Of a DNA stretch of 64,000 bases, positions 9,521-18,637 are shown one piece after another. The notes under the pieces are model-generated. The model was given only the letters and a program-made list of their open reading frames with translations. It was not told where the DNA came from and did no database searches. Within the stretch, counting starts at the first letter, position 1. Each line of letters starts with the position of its first letter. Origin of the DNA: Fredinandcohnia quinoae (GTDB lineage Bacteria; Bacillota; Bacilli; Bacillales; Bacillaceae_L); contig NZ_JAKTTI010000006.1 of NCBI RefSeq assembly GCF_022427965.1, positions 62,001 through 126,000 on the forward strand, read 5' to 3'. Both the position numbers and the translations under genes were made by a program.

Positions 9521-10129
9521 TTATTTTGCAGCACTATAAAGCTTTGCTACTTCTTCCCAATTAACTACATTAAAGAATGCTGAAATGTAATCTGGGCGAC
9601 GGTTTTGATAATTTAGGTAGTAAGCATGCTCCCAAACATCCAAACCAAGAACAGGAGTTTTACCTTCCATTAATGGAGAGTCTTGGTTAGGAGTGCTAGT
9701 AACTTCTAATTCCCCATTATTTACTGCTAGCCAAGCCCAACCTGAACCAAAACGAGTTGTAGCTGCTTTTGCAAATTCATCTTTGAATGCTTCAAAGCTA
9801 CCAAATTTATTATTAATTGCATCAGCTAATTCTCCAGTTGGTTCACCACCACCATTTGGCGAAAGAATTGTCCAGAATAAGCTGTGGTTTGCATGTCCAC
9901 CACCATTGTTACGTACTGCTGTACGGATGCTTTCAGGAACTGCATCAAGATTTGAAACAAGATCTTCAACTGATTTACTTGCAAGCTCTTCATTTCCTGC
10001 TAAAGCATTATTTACATTAGTGATATATGTGTTGTGATGTTTCGTGTGATGAATGTTCATTGTTTCCTTATCAATGTGTGGTTCTAGCGCATCGTATGCG
10101 TAAGGTAATTGTGGTAATTCATATGCCAT
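9521..10129 (-). CDS. sodA: Superoxide dismutase [Mn] SodA
   Basis: 202 residues, the usual length. Metal ligands H27, H82, D164 and H168 (DVWEHAYY) are all in place, as are the HHTKHHNTY helix and GSGWAW. Converts superoxide to oxygen and hydrogen peroxide in the cytoplasm. The Gly-rich [12 protein letters not shown] segment favours a manganese rather than iron enzyme. A consensus AAAGGAGG lies upstream, with a sigma-A promoter at 10218-10245. Confidence 0.97.
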   Translation of the reverse strand: MAYELPQLPYAYDALEPHIDKETMNIHHTKHHNTYITNVNNALAGNEELASKSVEDLVSNLDAVPESIRTAVRNNGGGHANHSLFWTILSPNGGGEPTGELADAINNKFGSFEAFKDEFAKAATTRFGSGWAWLAVNNGELEVTSTPNQDSPLMEGKTPVLGLDVWEHAYYLNYQNRRPDYISAFFNVVNWEEVAKLYSAAK

Positions 10130-10217
10130 TTGTTTTTTCCTCCTTTAAAATATGTAAATATGTTGGACTGTGAGGTTTCTCACATCTCCACAAAACAAGA
10201 TTACCAAAATTAGCATA

Positions 10218-10245
10218 ATTATTCAAACGAAATGCTTCATGTCAA
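10218..10245 (-). promoter_or_regulatory. Sigma-A promoter of sodA
   Basis: TTGACA (10240-10245), 16-bp spacer, AATAAT (10218-10223) on the minus strand, about 90 bases before the sodA start. Confidence 0.7.
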
Positions 10246-10284
10246 ACATCTATACAGTACCCAATTTTAAGTGTCTGTATTCTT

Positions 10285-11916
10285 TTAATGTCTTTGTCCT
10301 AATACTGCCTCAGCTATATTTACTGCATGGTCTCCAATTCTTTCAAGATTACTTATAATATCTACAAAGACGATACCAGCCTGTCCTGTACACTTCCCTT
10401 CATTTAATCGAAGAATATGTTTTTTGCGAAGTGTTCTTTCCATTGTATCTATTTTTTCCTCTTGTTTCACAACATCAGCTGCATACGTCTTATCATCTCG
10501 TTCTAATGATTGAATTGCCTCCTGAACAGTAAAAATTGTTAAATTAAACATCTCTTCAATGTCGGCCATTGCATCTTTTGTTAATTTAACCTTATTAGAT
10601 ATTTGATAATCAACAAGCTCAATGATATTTTCAAAATGGTCACCTATTCGCTCAATATCTCGTACCGTGTTGATTAATACTGAGTGTTCTGTTGATTCTT
10701 GTGCAGTTAATGAACTTGATGAGAGTAATATTAAATAATCAGTAATTTTACGATCCAAATTATTAATTGCATCCTCGATTTGAGCAGCAGTATCTGCATG
10801 CTTTTGTAACTTTTCTACAAAATAATTATTCGTCTCTTCTAAACCTTTAACAGCAAATTCTCCCATTCTAACTACTTCTTCTTTTGCTTGTCCTAAGGCG
10901 ATTGTTGGAGATTGTTCAATAAATACCGGATCCAAATGCTTCGCTTTATATTCAATTACAGAATCCTCACCTGGGATTAGCTTTGTTACAATAAAGGCTA
11001 GTCCGGCAATAAAAGGAAATTGAATAATTGTGTTTGTAACATTAAAGGTTCCGTGTGCAAATGCAATTGTCATTTCTGGGTTTAAGTGCATTGCATCCTG
11101 CAAATAAGCAATAATTTTAGTATATATAGGTAAGGCAAGTAAGAAAATAATCGTACCAATTACATTAAAGATTACATGTGTCAATGCAGCTCTTCTTGCG
11201 GCAATTGAAGCCCCAATCGAAGCTAAAACAGCTGTAATCGTTGTTCCTATATTGTCACCAAACAAGACGGGTAATGCCGCTTCCAAATCTATTAAACCTT
11301 CTCCAAATAAACCCTGTAAAATTCCAATTGTTGCACTTGAGCTTTGAACGATAACCGTAAAAATAGTACCGATAATAACACCAAGTATCGGTCTATCACT
11401 CATACTTATCGTAAGTTCATGGAAAGTTGGTAATCCTTCAAGAGGACTCATCCCATTTCCCATTAATTCTAAACCAAGAAACAAGGAACCAAATCCAAAT
11501 ACGATTTCACCAACATTATGTAATTTTTTATTTTTGAAGAAGAAAAGTAATACTGCACCCACCGCTATAATAGGTAGTGCATAATCTGAGATTTTAATAC
11601 CAATGATAAAAGCTGTAATTGTTGTTCCTATATTAGCACCCATGATGACACCAATTGCCTGGCGTAAATTCATAAATCCAGCGCTAACAAGTCCAACAAC
11701 AATAACCGTTGTACCTGAGCTACTCTGAATCAAACAGGTTACTAGTATTCCTGCCAAAACACCCATAAATGGATTTGTTGTAAATTTATCTAGAATATCT
11801 CTAAGTTTATCTCCCGCGGACTTTTGGAGACCATCACCCATATATTTAATCCCAAATAAAAAGATCCCAAGGCCTCCAATAAACTCAAATATCATTTTTT
11901 GTACATCTAGCTCCAC
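10285..11916 (-). CDS. Na/Pi cotransporter family protein with PhoU-like C-terminal domain
   Basis: 543 residues. The membrane half holds the inverted pair of NaPi-II repeats, marked by CLIQSSSGTTV near 62-72 and VIVQSSSATIG near 188-198. From about 340 onward it is soluble and helical with two PhoU-type motifs (DIERIGDHFENI and NLERIGDHAVNI). Such proteins import or export phosphate with sodium; the PhoU-like tail is thought to regulate. Start is GTG 11916 with AGGGG upstream; an ATG seven codons in is possible. No tandem PhoP boxes precede it, so phosphate control, if any, is not visible. Confidence 0.88.
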   Translation of the reverse strand: MELDVQKMIFEFIGGLGIFLFGIKYMGDGLQKSAGDKLRDILDKFTTNPFMGVLAGILVTCLIQSSSGTTVIVVGLVSAGFMNLRQAIGVIMGANIGTTITAFIIGIKISDYALPIIAVGAVLLFFFKNKKLHNVGEIVFGFGSLFLGLELMGNGMSPLEGLPTFHELTISMSDRPILGVIIGTIFTVIVQSSSATIGILQGLFGEGLIDLEAALPVLFGDNIGTTITAVLASIGASIAARRAALTHVIFNVIGTIIFLLALPIYTKIIAYLQDAMHLNPEMTIAFAHGTFNVTNTIIQFPFIAGLAFIVTKLIPGEDSVIEYKAKHLDPVFIEQSPTIALGQAKEEVVRMGEFAVKGLEETNNYFVEKLQKHADTAAQIEDAINNLDRKITDYLILLSSSSLTAQESTEHSVLINTVRDIERIGDHFENIIELVDYQISNKVKLTKDAMADIEEMFNLTIFTVQEAIQSLERDDKTYAADVVKQEEKIDTMERTLRKKHILRLNEGKCTGQAGIVFVDIISNLERIGDHAVNIAEAVLGQRH

Positions 11917-11967
11917 TTATTCAACCCCTAACCATTTATTTCGACTTTTGTAAGCAAACCCATTAAA

Positions 11968-11996
11968 ATAGTACCGTAGTATTTTTTTATTGTAAA
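11968..11996 (-). promoter_or_regulatory. Probable sigma-A promoter of the Na/Pi transporter gene
   Basis: TTTACA (11991-11996), 17-bp spacer, TACTAT (11968-11973) on the minus strand, about 50 bases before the GTG start. The -10 matches at four of six positions. Confidence 0.45.
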
Positions 11997-12049
11997 GCAT
12001 AATTATTAAACTTAAAATGAGATTGAATGAGTAAAGGATGTGTCACCAT

Positions 12050-12823
12050 ATGTCTATATTTAAACAATTAATAAAAAGCTTATATTCTACAAAGGATATG
12101 GCGAAATTTCGATTTCAGGGAATTGGGAAAACAATACTATTTGTCTTCTTACTTTCTCTTATCTCGGCTATACCGTCAGGGTTATATATGTCAACAGGTC
12201 TAGTTAATGGCATTAATTCTCTTCAAACAATCTTTGAGGATGAAATTCCTTCATTTACGATTGAAAATGGCACTCTTTCTTCCGCTTTGAAAGAACCATT
12301 TATTAGGGAAAACGATCAATTTGTATTTATTATTGATAGCAGTGGCTATACAACTGTGAAAAATCTACAAGAGTATGAAAATGCACTTGCACTTATTCAA
12401 GATGAAGTTATTATTAGAACAAATAATCAATCACAAACAATTGATTATCAGATGTTTGAAGGAGTCTTGATGAATGAAGAAGATGTCGTTCAGTTAATTC
12501 ATACCTTTGAATCACTAATGCCAATAATGCTGACTGTAATGATGATTATCATGTATTTAGTTATAAGTTTTATTAGCTTTTTACAGGTTGCCATATTAGC
12601 AATTTTAGGTTTAATTTTAAAGAATGTATTAGGATTACGTTTAAAATATCGTCATACATGGATACTTGCCGCATATAGTATGACGATTCCTACTATCTTT
12701 TTTACAATTATGGCTGCACTTGACATCCAGGTTCCTTATGGCGGTCCATTGAATTGGTTTGTATCAACAATAGTTCTTTATCTAGCTCTTAAGGAAATCC
12801 CAAGACCAAAACAAACTAGATAA
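12050..12823 (+). CDS. yqgB: DUF1189 membrane protein (YqgB-like)
   Basis: 257 residues from ATG 12050, behind AAAGGATGTG, nearly a full anti-Shine-Dalgarno match. One membrane helix near 25-50, an extracytoplasmic part of about 110 residues (LQTIFEDEIPSFTIENGTL onwards), then three or four C-terminal helices. This layout and the FRFQGIGKTILFVFLLSLIS start are typical of DUF1189, which includes B. subtilis YqgB at this place. Function is unknown. The in-frame ATG 12 bases upstream has no ribosome site. Confidence 0.8.
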   Translation: MSIFKQLIKSLYSTKDMAKFRFQGIGKTILFVFLLSLISAIPSGLYMSTGLVNGINSLQTIFEDEIPSFTIENGTLSSALKEPFIRENDQFVFIIDSSGYTTVKNLQEYENALALIQDEVIIRTNNQSQTIDYQMFEGVLMNEEDVVQLIHTFESLMPIMLTVMMIIMYLVISFISFLQVAILAILGLILKNVLGLRLKYRHTWILAAYSMTIPTIFFTIMAALDIQVPYGGPLNWFVSTIVLYLALKEIPRPKQTR

Positions 12824-12861
12824 TTTCTGAGCACTAATATGCCAAAGCGCATTAGATTTAG

Positions 12862-12890
12862 AGACGTACTTTCTTTTGTACGTCTTTTTT
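12862..12890 (+). terminator. Terminator after the DUF1189 gene
   Basis: AGACGTAC/GTACGTCT (12862-12869 and 12878-12885) followed by a T6 run on the + strand. Confidence 0.9.
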
Positions 12891-12950
12891 CATATCCAAA
12901 GCTGGACAAGCATATTGTATAGTAAACCATTTATTTCGGAGGGAACCTAT

Positions 12951-13274
12951 ATGAAAAAGCTTGTTGCTCTATTATCACCTTTTTTTATACTATATATTAT
13001 TTATTTTGATTTGAAGGTTGGAACACTACCTATCGCAGAAAGTGCAGCAAAAACGCAGGAGGATGTAATAACCCAAACAGCTAGTACTCCATCCAAATTA
13101 ATTAAGATCCAACCTGGTGATACAGTACTTTCAATTATTGAAACAATCAATCCAAATTATCGGATTTCTTCTATAGATACACTTATTAATGATTTTGAAG
13201 CTTTGAACCCTAATGTGAAAGCAGATCTCCTTCAAATTGGGAAAACCTATTACTTCCCGCTTTATACCAATTAA
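12951..13274 (+). CDS. yqfZ: LysM-domain protein YqfZ
   Basis: 107 residues. ATG 12951 has GGAGGG seven bases upstream; the frame is open earlier but that part overlaps the preceding terminator. N-terminal hydrophobic segment (about 3-22) with few charges, acting as signal or anchor, then a linker and one LysM domain from IKIQPGDTVLSI to LQIGKTYYFPLY. LysM domains bind peptidoglycan glycan chains. The position just before ispG matches B. subtilis yqfZ, which is linked to sporulation. The LysM core is longer than usual between the two conserved ends. Confidence 0.78.
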   Translation: MKKLVALLSPFFILYIIYFDLKVGTLPIAESAAKTQEDVITQTASTPSKLIKIQPGDTVLSIIETINPNYRISSIDTLINDFEALNPNVKADLLQIGKTYYFPLYTN

Positions 13275-13414
13275 ACCACAAACACAATTCTTGTAAAAAT
13301 CTATATTCAACTGTACAATATTGCAAGTAGCTAGTTTTTTATGCTAGCAATTTTATTTTGAAAGCATTACTCTTAAGATAGAGATAGACTCTTTAAACTG
13401 GAGGAGCGATATTC

Positions 13415-14515
13415 GTGAGTGAAATCATCCATCGTAGTAAAACACGTCCCGTAAAAGTTGGGAATTTAACAATTGGTGGCAGTAATGAATTATTCATCCA
13501 AAGTATGACTACTACCAAAACACATGATGTAGAAGCAACAGTTGCTGAAATAAAACGACTTGAAGAAGCCGGATGTCAAATTGTTCGTGTAGCATGTCCT
13601 GATGAACGCGCTGCTAATGCAATTCCTGAAATCAAAAAAAGAATTAATATTCCACTTGTTGTCGATATTCATTTTGACTATAAATTAGCCCTTAAAGCAA
13701 TTGAAGGTGGAGCTGATAAAATTCGAATTAATCCGGGAAATATTGGCCGACGAGAAAAAGTCGAAGCTGTAGTCAATGCTGCAAAAGCGAAAGGGATTCC
13801 GATTCGTATTGGCGTCAACGCAGGATCTTTGGAGAAACGGATCCTTGATAAATACGGCTATCCAACTGCTGACGGAATGGTTGAAAGTGCATTACATCAT
13901 ATTAAAATTTTAGAAGATCTAGATTTCCATGATATTATCGTCTCAATGAAAGCTTCTGATGTTCAATTGGCAATTGAAGCCTATGAAAAAGCGTCCAAAG
14001 CGTTTGACTATCCGTTACATTTAGGTATAACAGAATCTGGCACATTATTTGCTGGAACAGTCAAGAGTGCCGCTGGTTTAGGGGCAATTTTGAGTAAAGG
14101 AATTGGAAATACTCTTCGAATTTCACTAAGTGCTGACCCTGTTGAAGAGGTTAAAGTTGCACGTGAACTTCTTAAATCATTTGGATTAGCATCAAATGCG
14201 GCTACACTTATTTCTTGTCCTACATGTGGTCGGATTGAGATTGATTTAATTTCAATCGCAAATGAGGTTGAAGAATATATTTCAAAAATAAAAGCACCAA
14301 TCAAGGTTGCCGTATTAGGATGTGCGGTTAACGGTCCTGGTGAAGCACGTGAAGCTGATATAGGTATTGCAGGCGCTAGAGGTGAAGGCTTACTTTTCCG
14401 TCATGGTAAAATTGTTCGTAAAGTACCTGAAGACCAGTTAGTTGACGAATTGAAAAAAGAAATTGATAAGCTTGCTGAAGAATATCATGAAAAACAAAAG
14501 CAAGAGCAAGCCTAA
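13415..14515 (+). CDS. ispG: 4-hydroxy-3-methylbut-2-en-1-yl diphosphate synthase IspG
   Basis: 366 residues. N-terminal TIM barrel and C-terminal [4Fe-4S] domain with ligands C268, C271 (SCPTCGR), C303 and E310 ([10 protein letters not shown]). Catalyses the sixth step of the MEP isoprenoid pathway, reducing methylerythritol cyclodiphosphate to HMBPP. IspH, which takes the product, lies about 8 kb away at 21.8 kb. Start is GTG with GGAGG ten bases upstream. A structured repeat element starts seven bases after the stop. Confidence 0.97.
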   Translation: MSEIIHRSKTRPVKVGNLTIGGSNELFIQSMTTTKTHDVEATVAEIKRLEEAGCQIVRVACPDERAANAIPEIKKRINIPLVVDIHFDYKLALKAIEGGADKIRINPGNIGRREKVEAVVNAAKAKGIPIRIGVNAGSLEKRILDKYGYPTADGMVESALHHIKILEDLDFHDIIVSMKASDVQLAIEAYEKASKAFDYPLHLGITESGTLFAGTVKSAAGLGAILSKGIGNTLRISLSADPVEEVKVARELLKSFGLASNAATLISCPTCGRIEIDLISIANEVEEYISKIKAPIKVAVLGCAVNGPGEAREADIGIAGARGEGLLFRHGKIVRKVPEDQLVDELKKEIDKLAEEYHEKQKQEQA

Positions 14516-14521
14516 AAGAAC

Positions 14522-14642
14522 AAAAGCGCAAGCGCCTTGTCCAGGCCCGACAAGCAAATGTTCTGATGCAAAAAAGTCGCTCTTTGACTTTTCTTGCATC
14601 AGGTTATTTGACCTCGAGGGCCTAGGTGCTGGAGCTGAACGA
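14522..14642 (+). repeat. Structured dispersed repeat, family A, copy 1 (3' UTR of ispG)
   Basis: About 120 nt closely matching, read on the + strand, the reverse complement of 53766-53882. Shared blocks are GACAAGCAAATGTTCTG, AAAAGTCGC.CTTTGACTTTT and CAGGTTATTTGACCTCGAG. It folds as one long interrupted hairpin: AGCGCC/GGTGCT, AGGCCC/GGGCCT, TGATGCAA/TTGCATCA and AAAAGTC/GACTTTT. The second copy keeps the stems with different bases (AGGCCC/GGGCCT here, ATCGGC/GCCGAT there). It starts right after the ispG stop and is followed by a normal terminator. Confidence 0.85.
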
Positions 14643-14643
14643 T

Positions 14644-14690
14644 AAAAAAACAAGCTCATACACGAATAGTGTCGAGCTTGTTTTTTTATT
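14644..14690. terminator. Bidirectional terminator between ispG and yqfX
   Basis: A 14-bp stem, AAAAAAACAAGCTC (14644-14657) with GAGCTTGTTTTTTT (14674-14687), and an inner ACAC/GTGT pairing. T-runs on both strands serve the two convergent genes. Confidence 0.9.
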
Positions 14691-14704
14691 TCAAATTTAT
14701 CCAT

Positions 14705-15091
14705 TTAAAAGAATGGGAGGATAAAGATACCAACAATTATTGATATGGCACCTATCCCAATTGCCCACGCTCCTAGTCCCGTTGCACCACGTCTACGTGC
14801 AATAAAGCCAATAATTATCCCTGCAGCTCCCATTATTACAGGCATAACAAAAAGCGAAATGATTGATAAAGCAAGAGCAAGCCAGCCCATACCGGTACCA
14901 CCGGTTGCTCTAGATTCAGTGTCAATATCAGCTCGTTCAAAATTTCGTGTAGATCCGTAATTAATTGGAGCCGCTACCTCTGCTGCTGTCTCTTCCTTAT
15001 AATCCGAGTCAGTATTTGCGCCCAAATTCGGATCAACATAATGGTTTCCATCATAATCTTGAAGATCTCGCTTATTCACATCGTCTGCCAT
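14705..15091 (-). CDS. yqfX: YqfX-like small membrane protein
   Basis: 128 residues. The first 65 are hydrophilic, acidic and likely disordered; the rest is two hydrophobic helices (about 66-92 and 105-128) joined by a short basic turn ARRRGATGLG. ATG follows GAGGGG. Position between ispG and zur and the general shape match B. subtilis YqfX. Glycine-rich two-helix modules of this kind recur in small Bacillus membrane proteins of unknown role. No function can be assigned. Confidence 0.72.
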   Translation of the reverse strand: MADDVNKRDLQDYDGNHYVDPNLGANTDSDYKEETAAEVAAPINYGSTRNFERADIDTESRATGGTGMGWLALALSIISLFVMPVIMGAAGIIIGFIARRRGATGLGAWAIGIGAISIIVGIFILPFF

Positions 15092-15171
15092 GCTTATCCC
15101 CTCGCTTTCCTTAGGTTAAGGAGCATTAATAGTATGAGTGGAATTAGAGGGAATTATAATTGTTAATCTTT

Positions 15172-15585
15172 TCATGCGTGACAGTCAGGACAAGCACCGT
15201 ATATTTCGAATTTATGACCTGTAACATCATATCCATTCAAATTGTCGATCAGTTTATCCATTGGACAAAGGTCGATTTCTTTTGTTTTTCCACATTCCAA
15301 ACAAATAAAGTGATGATGGTGGCTATCAATACCGCAAGTAAAACGAAAATGCTTTTCCCCTGTTAGTTCGGTCATCTCCAATATTCCAAGATCAACAAAT
15401 AATGAAAGATTTCGATAGATGGTATCGAAACTTAGCCCTGGATAATTATCTTTTAATTCATCTAATACATCCCTTGCAGTTAAATATTTATTCGAATTGG
15501 AAAATAACTCAAGCATTTCTTCTCTCTTACCAGTGTGTTTATAGCCTCTCTCTTTCATTAAATGCAATGCTTCTGTTACATTCAT
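15172..15585 (-). CDS. zur: Zinc uptake regulator Zur (Fur family)
   Basis: 137 residues: N-terminal winged helix with [12 protein letters not shown] as recognition region, then the dimer domain with [12 protein letters not shown] and ACPDC. The CxxC pairs (C95/C98 and C132/C135) hold structural zinc. It resembles B. subtilis Zur closely, including [18 protein letters not shown] at the start, so Fur or PerR is unlikely. The frame is open much further upstream, but the ATG at 15585 has AGAGGAAG and overlaps the znuB stop by four bases. Being in the zinc uptake operon it probably controls its own level. Confidence 0.93.
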   Translation of the reverse strand: MNVTEALHLMKERGYKHTGKREEMLELFSNSNKYLTARDVLDELKDNYPGLSFDTIYRNLSLFVDLGILEMTELTGEKHFRFTCGIDSHHHHFICLECGKTKEIDLCPMDKLIDNLNGYDVTGHKFEIYGACPDCHA

Positions 15586-16424
15586 ATCGCTCTTCCTCTC
15601 CACCACTTTTTCAAGCCAATTGCAGCTAATAAAACCAAAATGGCAAGCATTACTATTGTCCCGCCAGGTGCCAAATTTAGATAATAAGATAGCATTAAAC
15701 CTATAATAACAGAAAATTCGCCAAAAATAACAGAAAATATAATTGTTTGCTTGAAGCCTTTCGCAATTCGGATACTTGCTGCGACTGGCAAAGTCATTAA
15801 TGCAGATACTAACAAGATACCGACAACTCTCATTGATGCTGCAATTACAAGGGCTACAGTTACAATAAAAATAAAATGAATCCATTTTGCATTTATACCT
15901 GAAACTGCTGCATGTTCTTCATCAAAGGATAGTAAGAATAATTCCTTGTATAGCAACACAACGACCAATAACACAAAAATAGAGATTACAACAACTGTCC
16001 ATAAATCATTTCGACTTATCGCACTAACACTACCAAATAAATAGTTAAATAAATCTGTATTAAAGCCTTCAGCTAACGAAATAAAGATAACACCTAGCCC
16101 AATACCACCTGATAAGATAATTGGAATCGCTAATTCTTGGTAATGTTTATAAACGCCTCTTAATTTTTCAATAAAAAGAGAGCCAGCTACAGAAAATGTC
16201 ATTCCCATATAAAGGGGATTAATTCCCCCAGTTAGACCAAGTTTCTTTTCAAGAAGTAAGCTTGCCGCTATACCCGCCAAAGTTACATGGCTTAATGCAT
16301 CAGCAATCAAGGAGAGCCTTCTAACAACAATGAAAACACCCAAAATGGGAGCGATCAAACCGATCAAAATCCCACTAAAAAATGCATTTTGTAAAAATTC
16401 ATATTGAAAAATATCCTTTAACAT
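15582..16424 (-). CDS. znuB: Zinc ABC transporter permease ZnuB
   Basis: 280 residues with about eight membrane helices. The conserved [21 protein letters not shown] segment near 32-52 is characteristic of manganese/zinc ABC permeases (ZnuB/MntB family). It moves metal across the membrane, powered by ZnuC. Metal specificity is inferred from the adjacent zur. Coupled to zur by an ATGA overlap and four bases after znuC. B. subtilis keeps its zinc importer elsewhere, so this arrangement differs. Confidence 0.88.
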   Translation of the reverse strand: MLKDIFQYEFLQNAFFSGILIGLIAPILGVFIVVRRLSLIADALSHVTLAGIAASLLLEKKLGLTGGINPLYMGMTFSVAGSLFIEKLRGVYKHYQELAIPIILSGGIGLGVIFISLAEGFNTDLFNYLFGSVSAISRNDLWTVVVISIFVLLVVVLLYKELFLLSFDEEHAAVSGINAKWIHFIFIVTVALVIAASMRVVGILLVSALMTLPVAASIRIAKGFKQTIIFSVIFGEFSVIIGLMLSYYLNLAPGGTIVMLAILVLLAAIGLKKWWRGRAI

Positions 16425-16428
16425 CTAT

Positions 16429-17202
16429 TCACCTTCCATTACTATGGTCATGTGTGATTAATTGTAGGTCATGACCGTAAAACTGTGATAACCCATTGTC
16501 CTTAACATGATCAAATTCTGTTGCACTACCATGAAAATGCAATTGTTTATTCAAACACGCAACATGTGAAACTTTTTCGGTTATCGTCCCAACATCGTGA
16601 GTGACAAGTATTAATGTGATCCCTAATCGCTTATTAATATCTTCGAGCATATTATAAAAGGTTTGAACAGTTTGCGTATCTACTCCAACTGTTGGTTCAT
16701 CTAATATCATTATTTCTGGTTCACTAACGAGTGCACGTGCAATAAACACTCTTTGCTGCTGCCCCCCGGAAAGCTCGCCAATATTTCTATTTAAAAAATC
16801 TCCCATTCCAACGGATGCGACAGCTTCTTCTACCTTATTTTTATAAGAGCGATTTAAAAACTTAAATAAACCAATTTTTGAAGTAAGCCCACTTGAAACA
16901 ACCTCAAAAACAGTTGCTGGAAATCCAGAATTAAAGCTATTAGCTTTTTGAGAAACAAAGCCAATTTTTTGCCATTCTTTAAATTTTTGAATTGGTACTC
17001 CAAATAATTCAATTGTTCCTTTCTGAACCTTTAATAAACCAAGAATACTTTTCAGAAGTGTTGTTTTCCCAGAACCGTTTGGACCAACAAGTCCTAAAAA
17101 AGCCCCTTTAGTTACAATTAGATTTATATCTTCGAGAACATTTTGATCTTCATACCGAAATGTTAAGTTTTCTATACGTAAAGCAGGAATATTGTCTTTC
17201 AA
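16429..17202 (-). CDS. znuC: Zinc ABC transporter ATP-binding protein ZnuC
   Basis: 257 residues: Walker A GPNGSGKT at 40-47, signature LSGGQ at 144-148, Walker B IMILDE at about 164-169 and a C-terminal HDHSNGR tail. The start codon appears to be TTG at 17202, preceded by AAGGTGA; no ATG is near. First gene of znuC-znuB-zur. No gene for a zinc-binding lipoprotein (ZnuA) follows or precedes it, so that component must be encoded elsewhere. Confidence 0.87.
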   Translation of the reverse strand: MKDNIPALRIENLTFRYEDQNVLEDINLIVTKGAFLGLVGPNGSGKTTLLKSILGLLKVQKGTIELFGVPIQKFKEWQKIGFVSQKANSFNSGFPATVFEVVSSGLTSKIGLFKFLNRSYKNKVEEAVASVGMGDFLNRNIGELSGGQQQRVFIARALVSEPEIMILDEPTVGVDTQTVQTFYNMLEDINKRLGITLILVTHDVGTITEKVSHVACLNKQLHFHGSATEFDHVKDNGLSQFYGHDLQLITHDHSNGR

Positions 17203-17236
17203 ATAATCACCTTATTTTGATAAATTTGTCCTAAAT

Positions 17237-17256
17237 AATAAGAATGGTTCCGATTT
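17237..17256 (-). promoter_or_regulatory. Candidate Zur operator upstream of znuC
   Basis: Minus-strand AAATCGGAACCATTCTTATT agrees with the Bacillus Zur box (AAATCGTAATNATTACGATTT) at about 14 of 20 positions, best in the left half. It sits 35-54 bases before znuC, where a repressor would block transcription. Degenerate, so tentative. Confidence 0.35.
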
Positions 17257-17374
17257 AACTATTAAGAAGTATAAATGAATACTACATGAAAGTAAAGAAA
17301 GTAGATTAATTCTTTTTTTAGAAAATCCTGTTTAAGTAACAGAATCTTTTAGAAAAAGTTTAATCTACCTCTAC

Positions 17375-18247
17375 TTAATGGATGGCTGATTTAAATTTAG
17401 CGCCACGTACTTCGTGTGTATCCATGATTGTAACAAATGCATTCTCATCAATCTCTTGAATAATTGCTTTTAATTTTGTTACCTCTAGTCTTGTTACAAC
17501 AGCATAGATAACTTCCTTTTCGTCATCTGTGAATCCACCTCTAGCTTTAAGTTTAGTGGTTCCTCTTCCTAATCGATGTAAGATCGCTTCGGATACTTCA
17601 TCTGACAGGTCGGAAACAATAAATGCTGCCTTTGTCTCATCAAGCCCCTCGATAACAGTGTCAATTGTTTTAAACGCAATAAAGTATGCAAGAACTGAAT
17701 ACATCGCTTCCTCAATACCGAACACAAAAGCTGCTACACCAAAAATAAAAATATTGATAAACATTACAAATTCCCCAACTGAGAATGGTAATTTCTTCGT
17801 CATAATGATTCCTAATATTTCAGTACCATCCATCGAGCCACCATTACGGATAACAAGACCTACTCCGGCACCTAGTAATAGTCCACCAAACACTGCAGCA
17901 AGAATTGGTTCAATATCAAATGGTTCAATGTGGTGTAATAATGTCTCTATTACCGCCAAACTTACAATACCTAATATTGTTGACCACATAAATGTTTTTC
18001 CTATTTGTTTATATCCAGAAAACATAAACGGAATATTAAAAACAACAACAAGTAAAGCGAAGGTAATATAACTCGGTGTTAAATAATCAACAATCATTGA
18101 AATACCAATAATTCCACCATCAATTATTTTATTTGGAAGTAAAAAGAGTTCGATTGCGGTTGCAGCAAATGCTGCCCCAATAATTATCATGATTATTCGA
18201 AAAATCACATTACGCATTTTTGCTTTTTTATGTTTTCGTGGTGTCAT
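17375..18247 (-). CDS. yqfU: YitT family membrane protein YqfU
   Basis: 290 residues from ATG 18247, six bases after AGGGGG; ATG 18250 is nearly as good. The long upstream extension of the frame crosses the divergent yqfT and is not coding. Five or so membrane helices with [16 protein letters not shown] and [12 protein letters not shown], then a soluble C-terminal domain from about 205 (DUF2179) containing AFIVSD and [22 protein letters not shown]-like sequence. The family is widespread in Firmicutes; its transport role is unproven. B. subtilis YqfU has the same place and size. Confidence 0.85.
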   Translation of the reverse strand: MTPRKHKKAKMRNVIFRIIMIIIGAAFAATAIELFLLPNKIIDGGIIGISMIVDYLTPSYITFALLVVVFNIPFMFSGYKQIGKTFMWSTILGIVSLAVIETLLHHIEPFDIEPILAAVFGGLLLGAGVGLVIRNGGSMDGTEILGIIMTKKLPFSVGEFVMFINIFIFGVAAFVFGIEEAMYSVLAYFIAFKTIDTVIEGLDETKAAFIVSDLSDEVSEAILHRLGRGTTKLKARGGFTDDEKEVIYAVVTRLEVTKLKAIIQEIDENAFVTIMDTHEVRGAKFKSAIH

Positions 18248-18349
18248 CATATTCCCCCTTTTTATTTCTATAAATGAAATTTGTCTTAAATTTATGCACA
18301 TCGTTCCATGCATCTCAATAAAATAACGAGAGGACGGTGAACGCAAGAA

Positions 18350-18607
18350 ATGAATATCTATCAGCAAATCATTAATCAAAAATTAAAAACGATTACACCT
18401 GAAGAACTTCTTACTTATGCAAATCAATACAATATTCAAGTAACTAAAGAACAGGCAAGGAAAGTAATTATTTTAATGAAAAACCAAAAAAGTATAAATA
18501 TCTTTAGTCAAGAAGAAAGAAAGCAGCTCTTAAGGGAGATAGCAAGGGTAACAAGTCCAGATGTTGCAAGACAATTGAATAGTTTATTCATTAAATTTAC
18601 GAAGTAA
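18350..18607 (+). CDS. yqfT: DUF2624 protein YqfT
   Basis: 85 residues, helical, with [20 protein letters not shown] and an ISxEER-like second half ([20 protein letters not shown]). Matches the short DUF2624 family, to which B. subtilis YqfT belongs. A GGACGGTGA site lies nine bases upstream. Divergent from yqfU, convergent with nfo. Function unknown. Confidence 0.75.
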   Translation: MNIYQQIINQKLKTITPEELLTYANQYNIQVTKEQARKVIILMKNQKSINIFSQEERKQLLREIARVTSPDVARQLNSLFIKFTK

Positions 18608-18637
18608 AAAGCTGTCTGTATGACAGCTTTTTACTTC
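18601..18637. terminator. Bidirectional terminator overlapping both yqfT and nfo stop codons
   Basis: A perfect 16-bp stem, GAAGTAAAAAGCTGTC (18601-18616) with GACAGCTTTTTACTTC (18622-18637), five-base loop. The TAA of yqfT (18605-18607) and the stop of nfo (18631-18633) both lie within its arms. Confidence 0.88.

Noticed and set aside
11917-12037. PhoP boxes before the Na/Pi transporter gene
   Set aside because: Single TTTACA and CTTACA hexamers occur but not in 11-bp tandem phase; TTTACA is better read as a -35.
14438-14704. Short open frames on both strands across the region after ispG
   Set aside because: They are made of the ispG tail, the family A repeat and the terminator.
15586-15885. 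100-residue N-terminal extension of the zur frame
   Set aside because: Lies inside znuB in another frame; the ATG at 15585 has the ribosome site and the family N-terminus.
17529-18071. 180-residue open frame on the + strand
   Set aside because: Antisense to yqfU, which has clear family features; no ribosome site.
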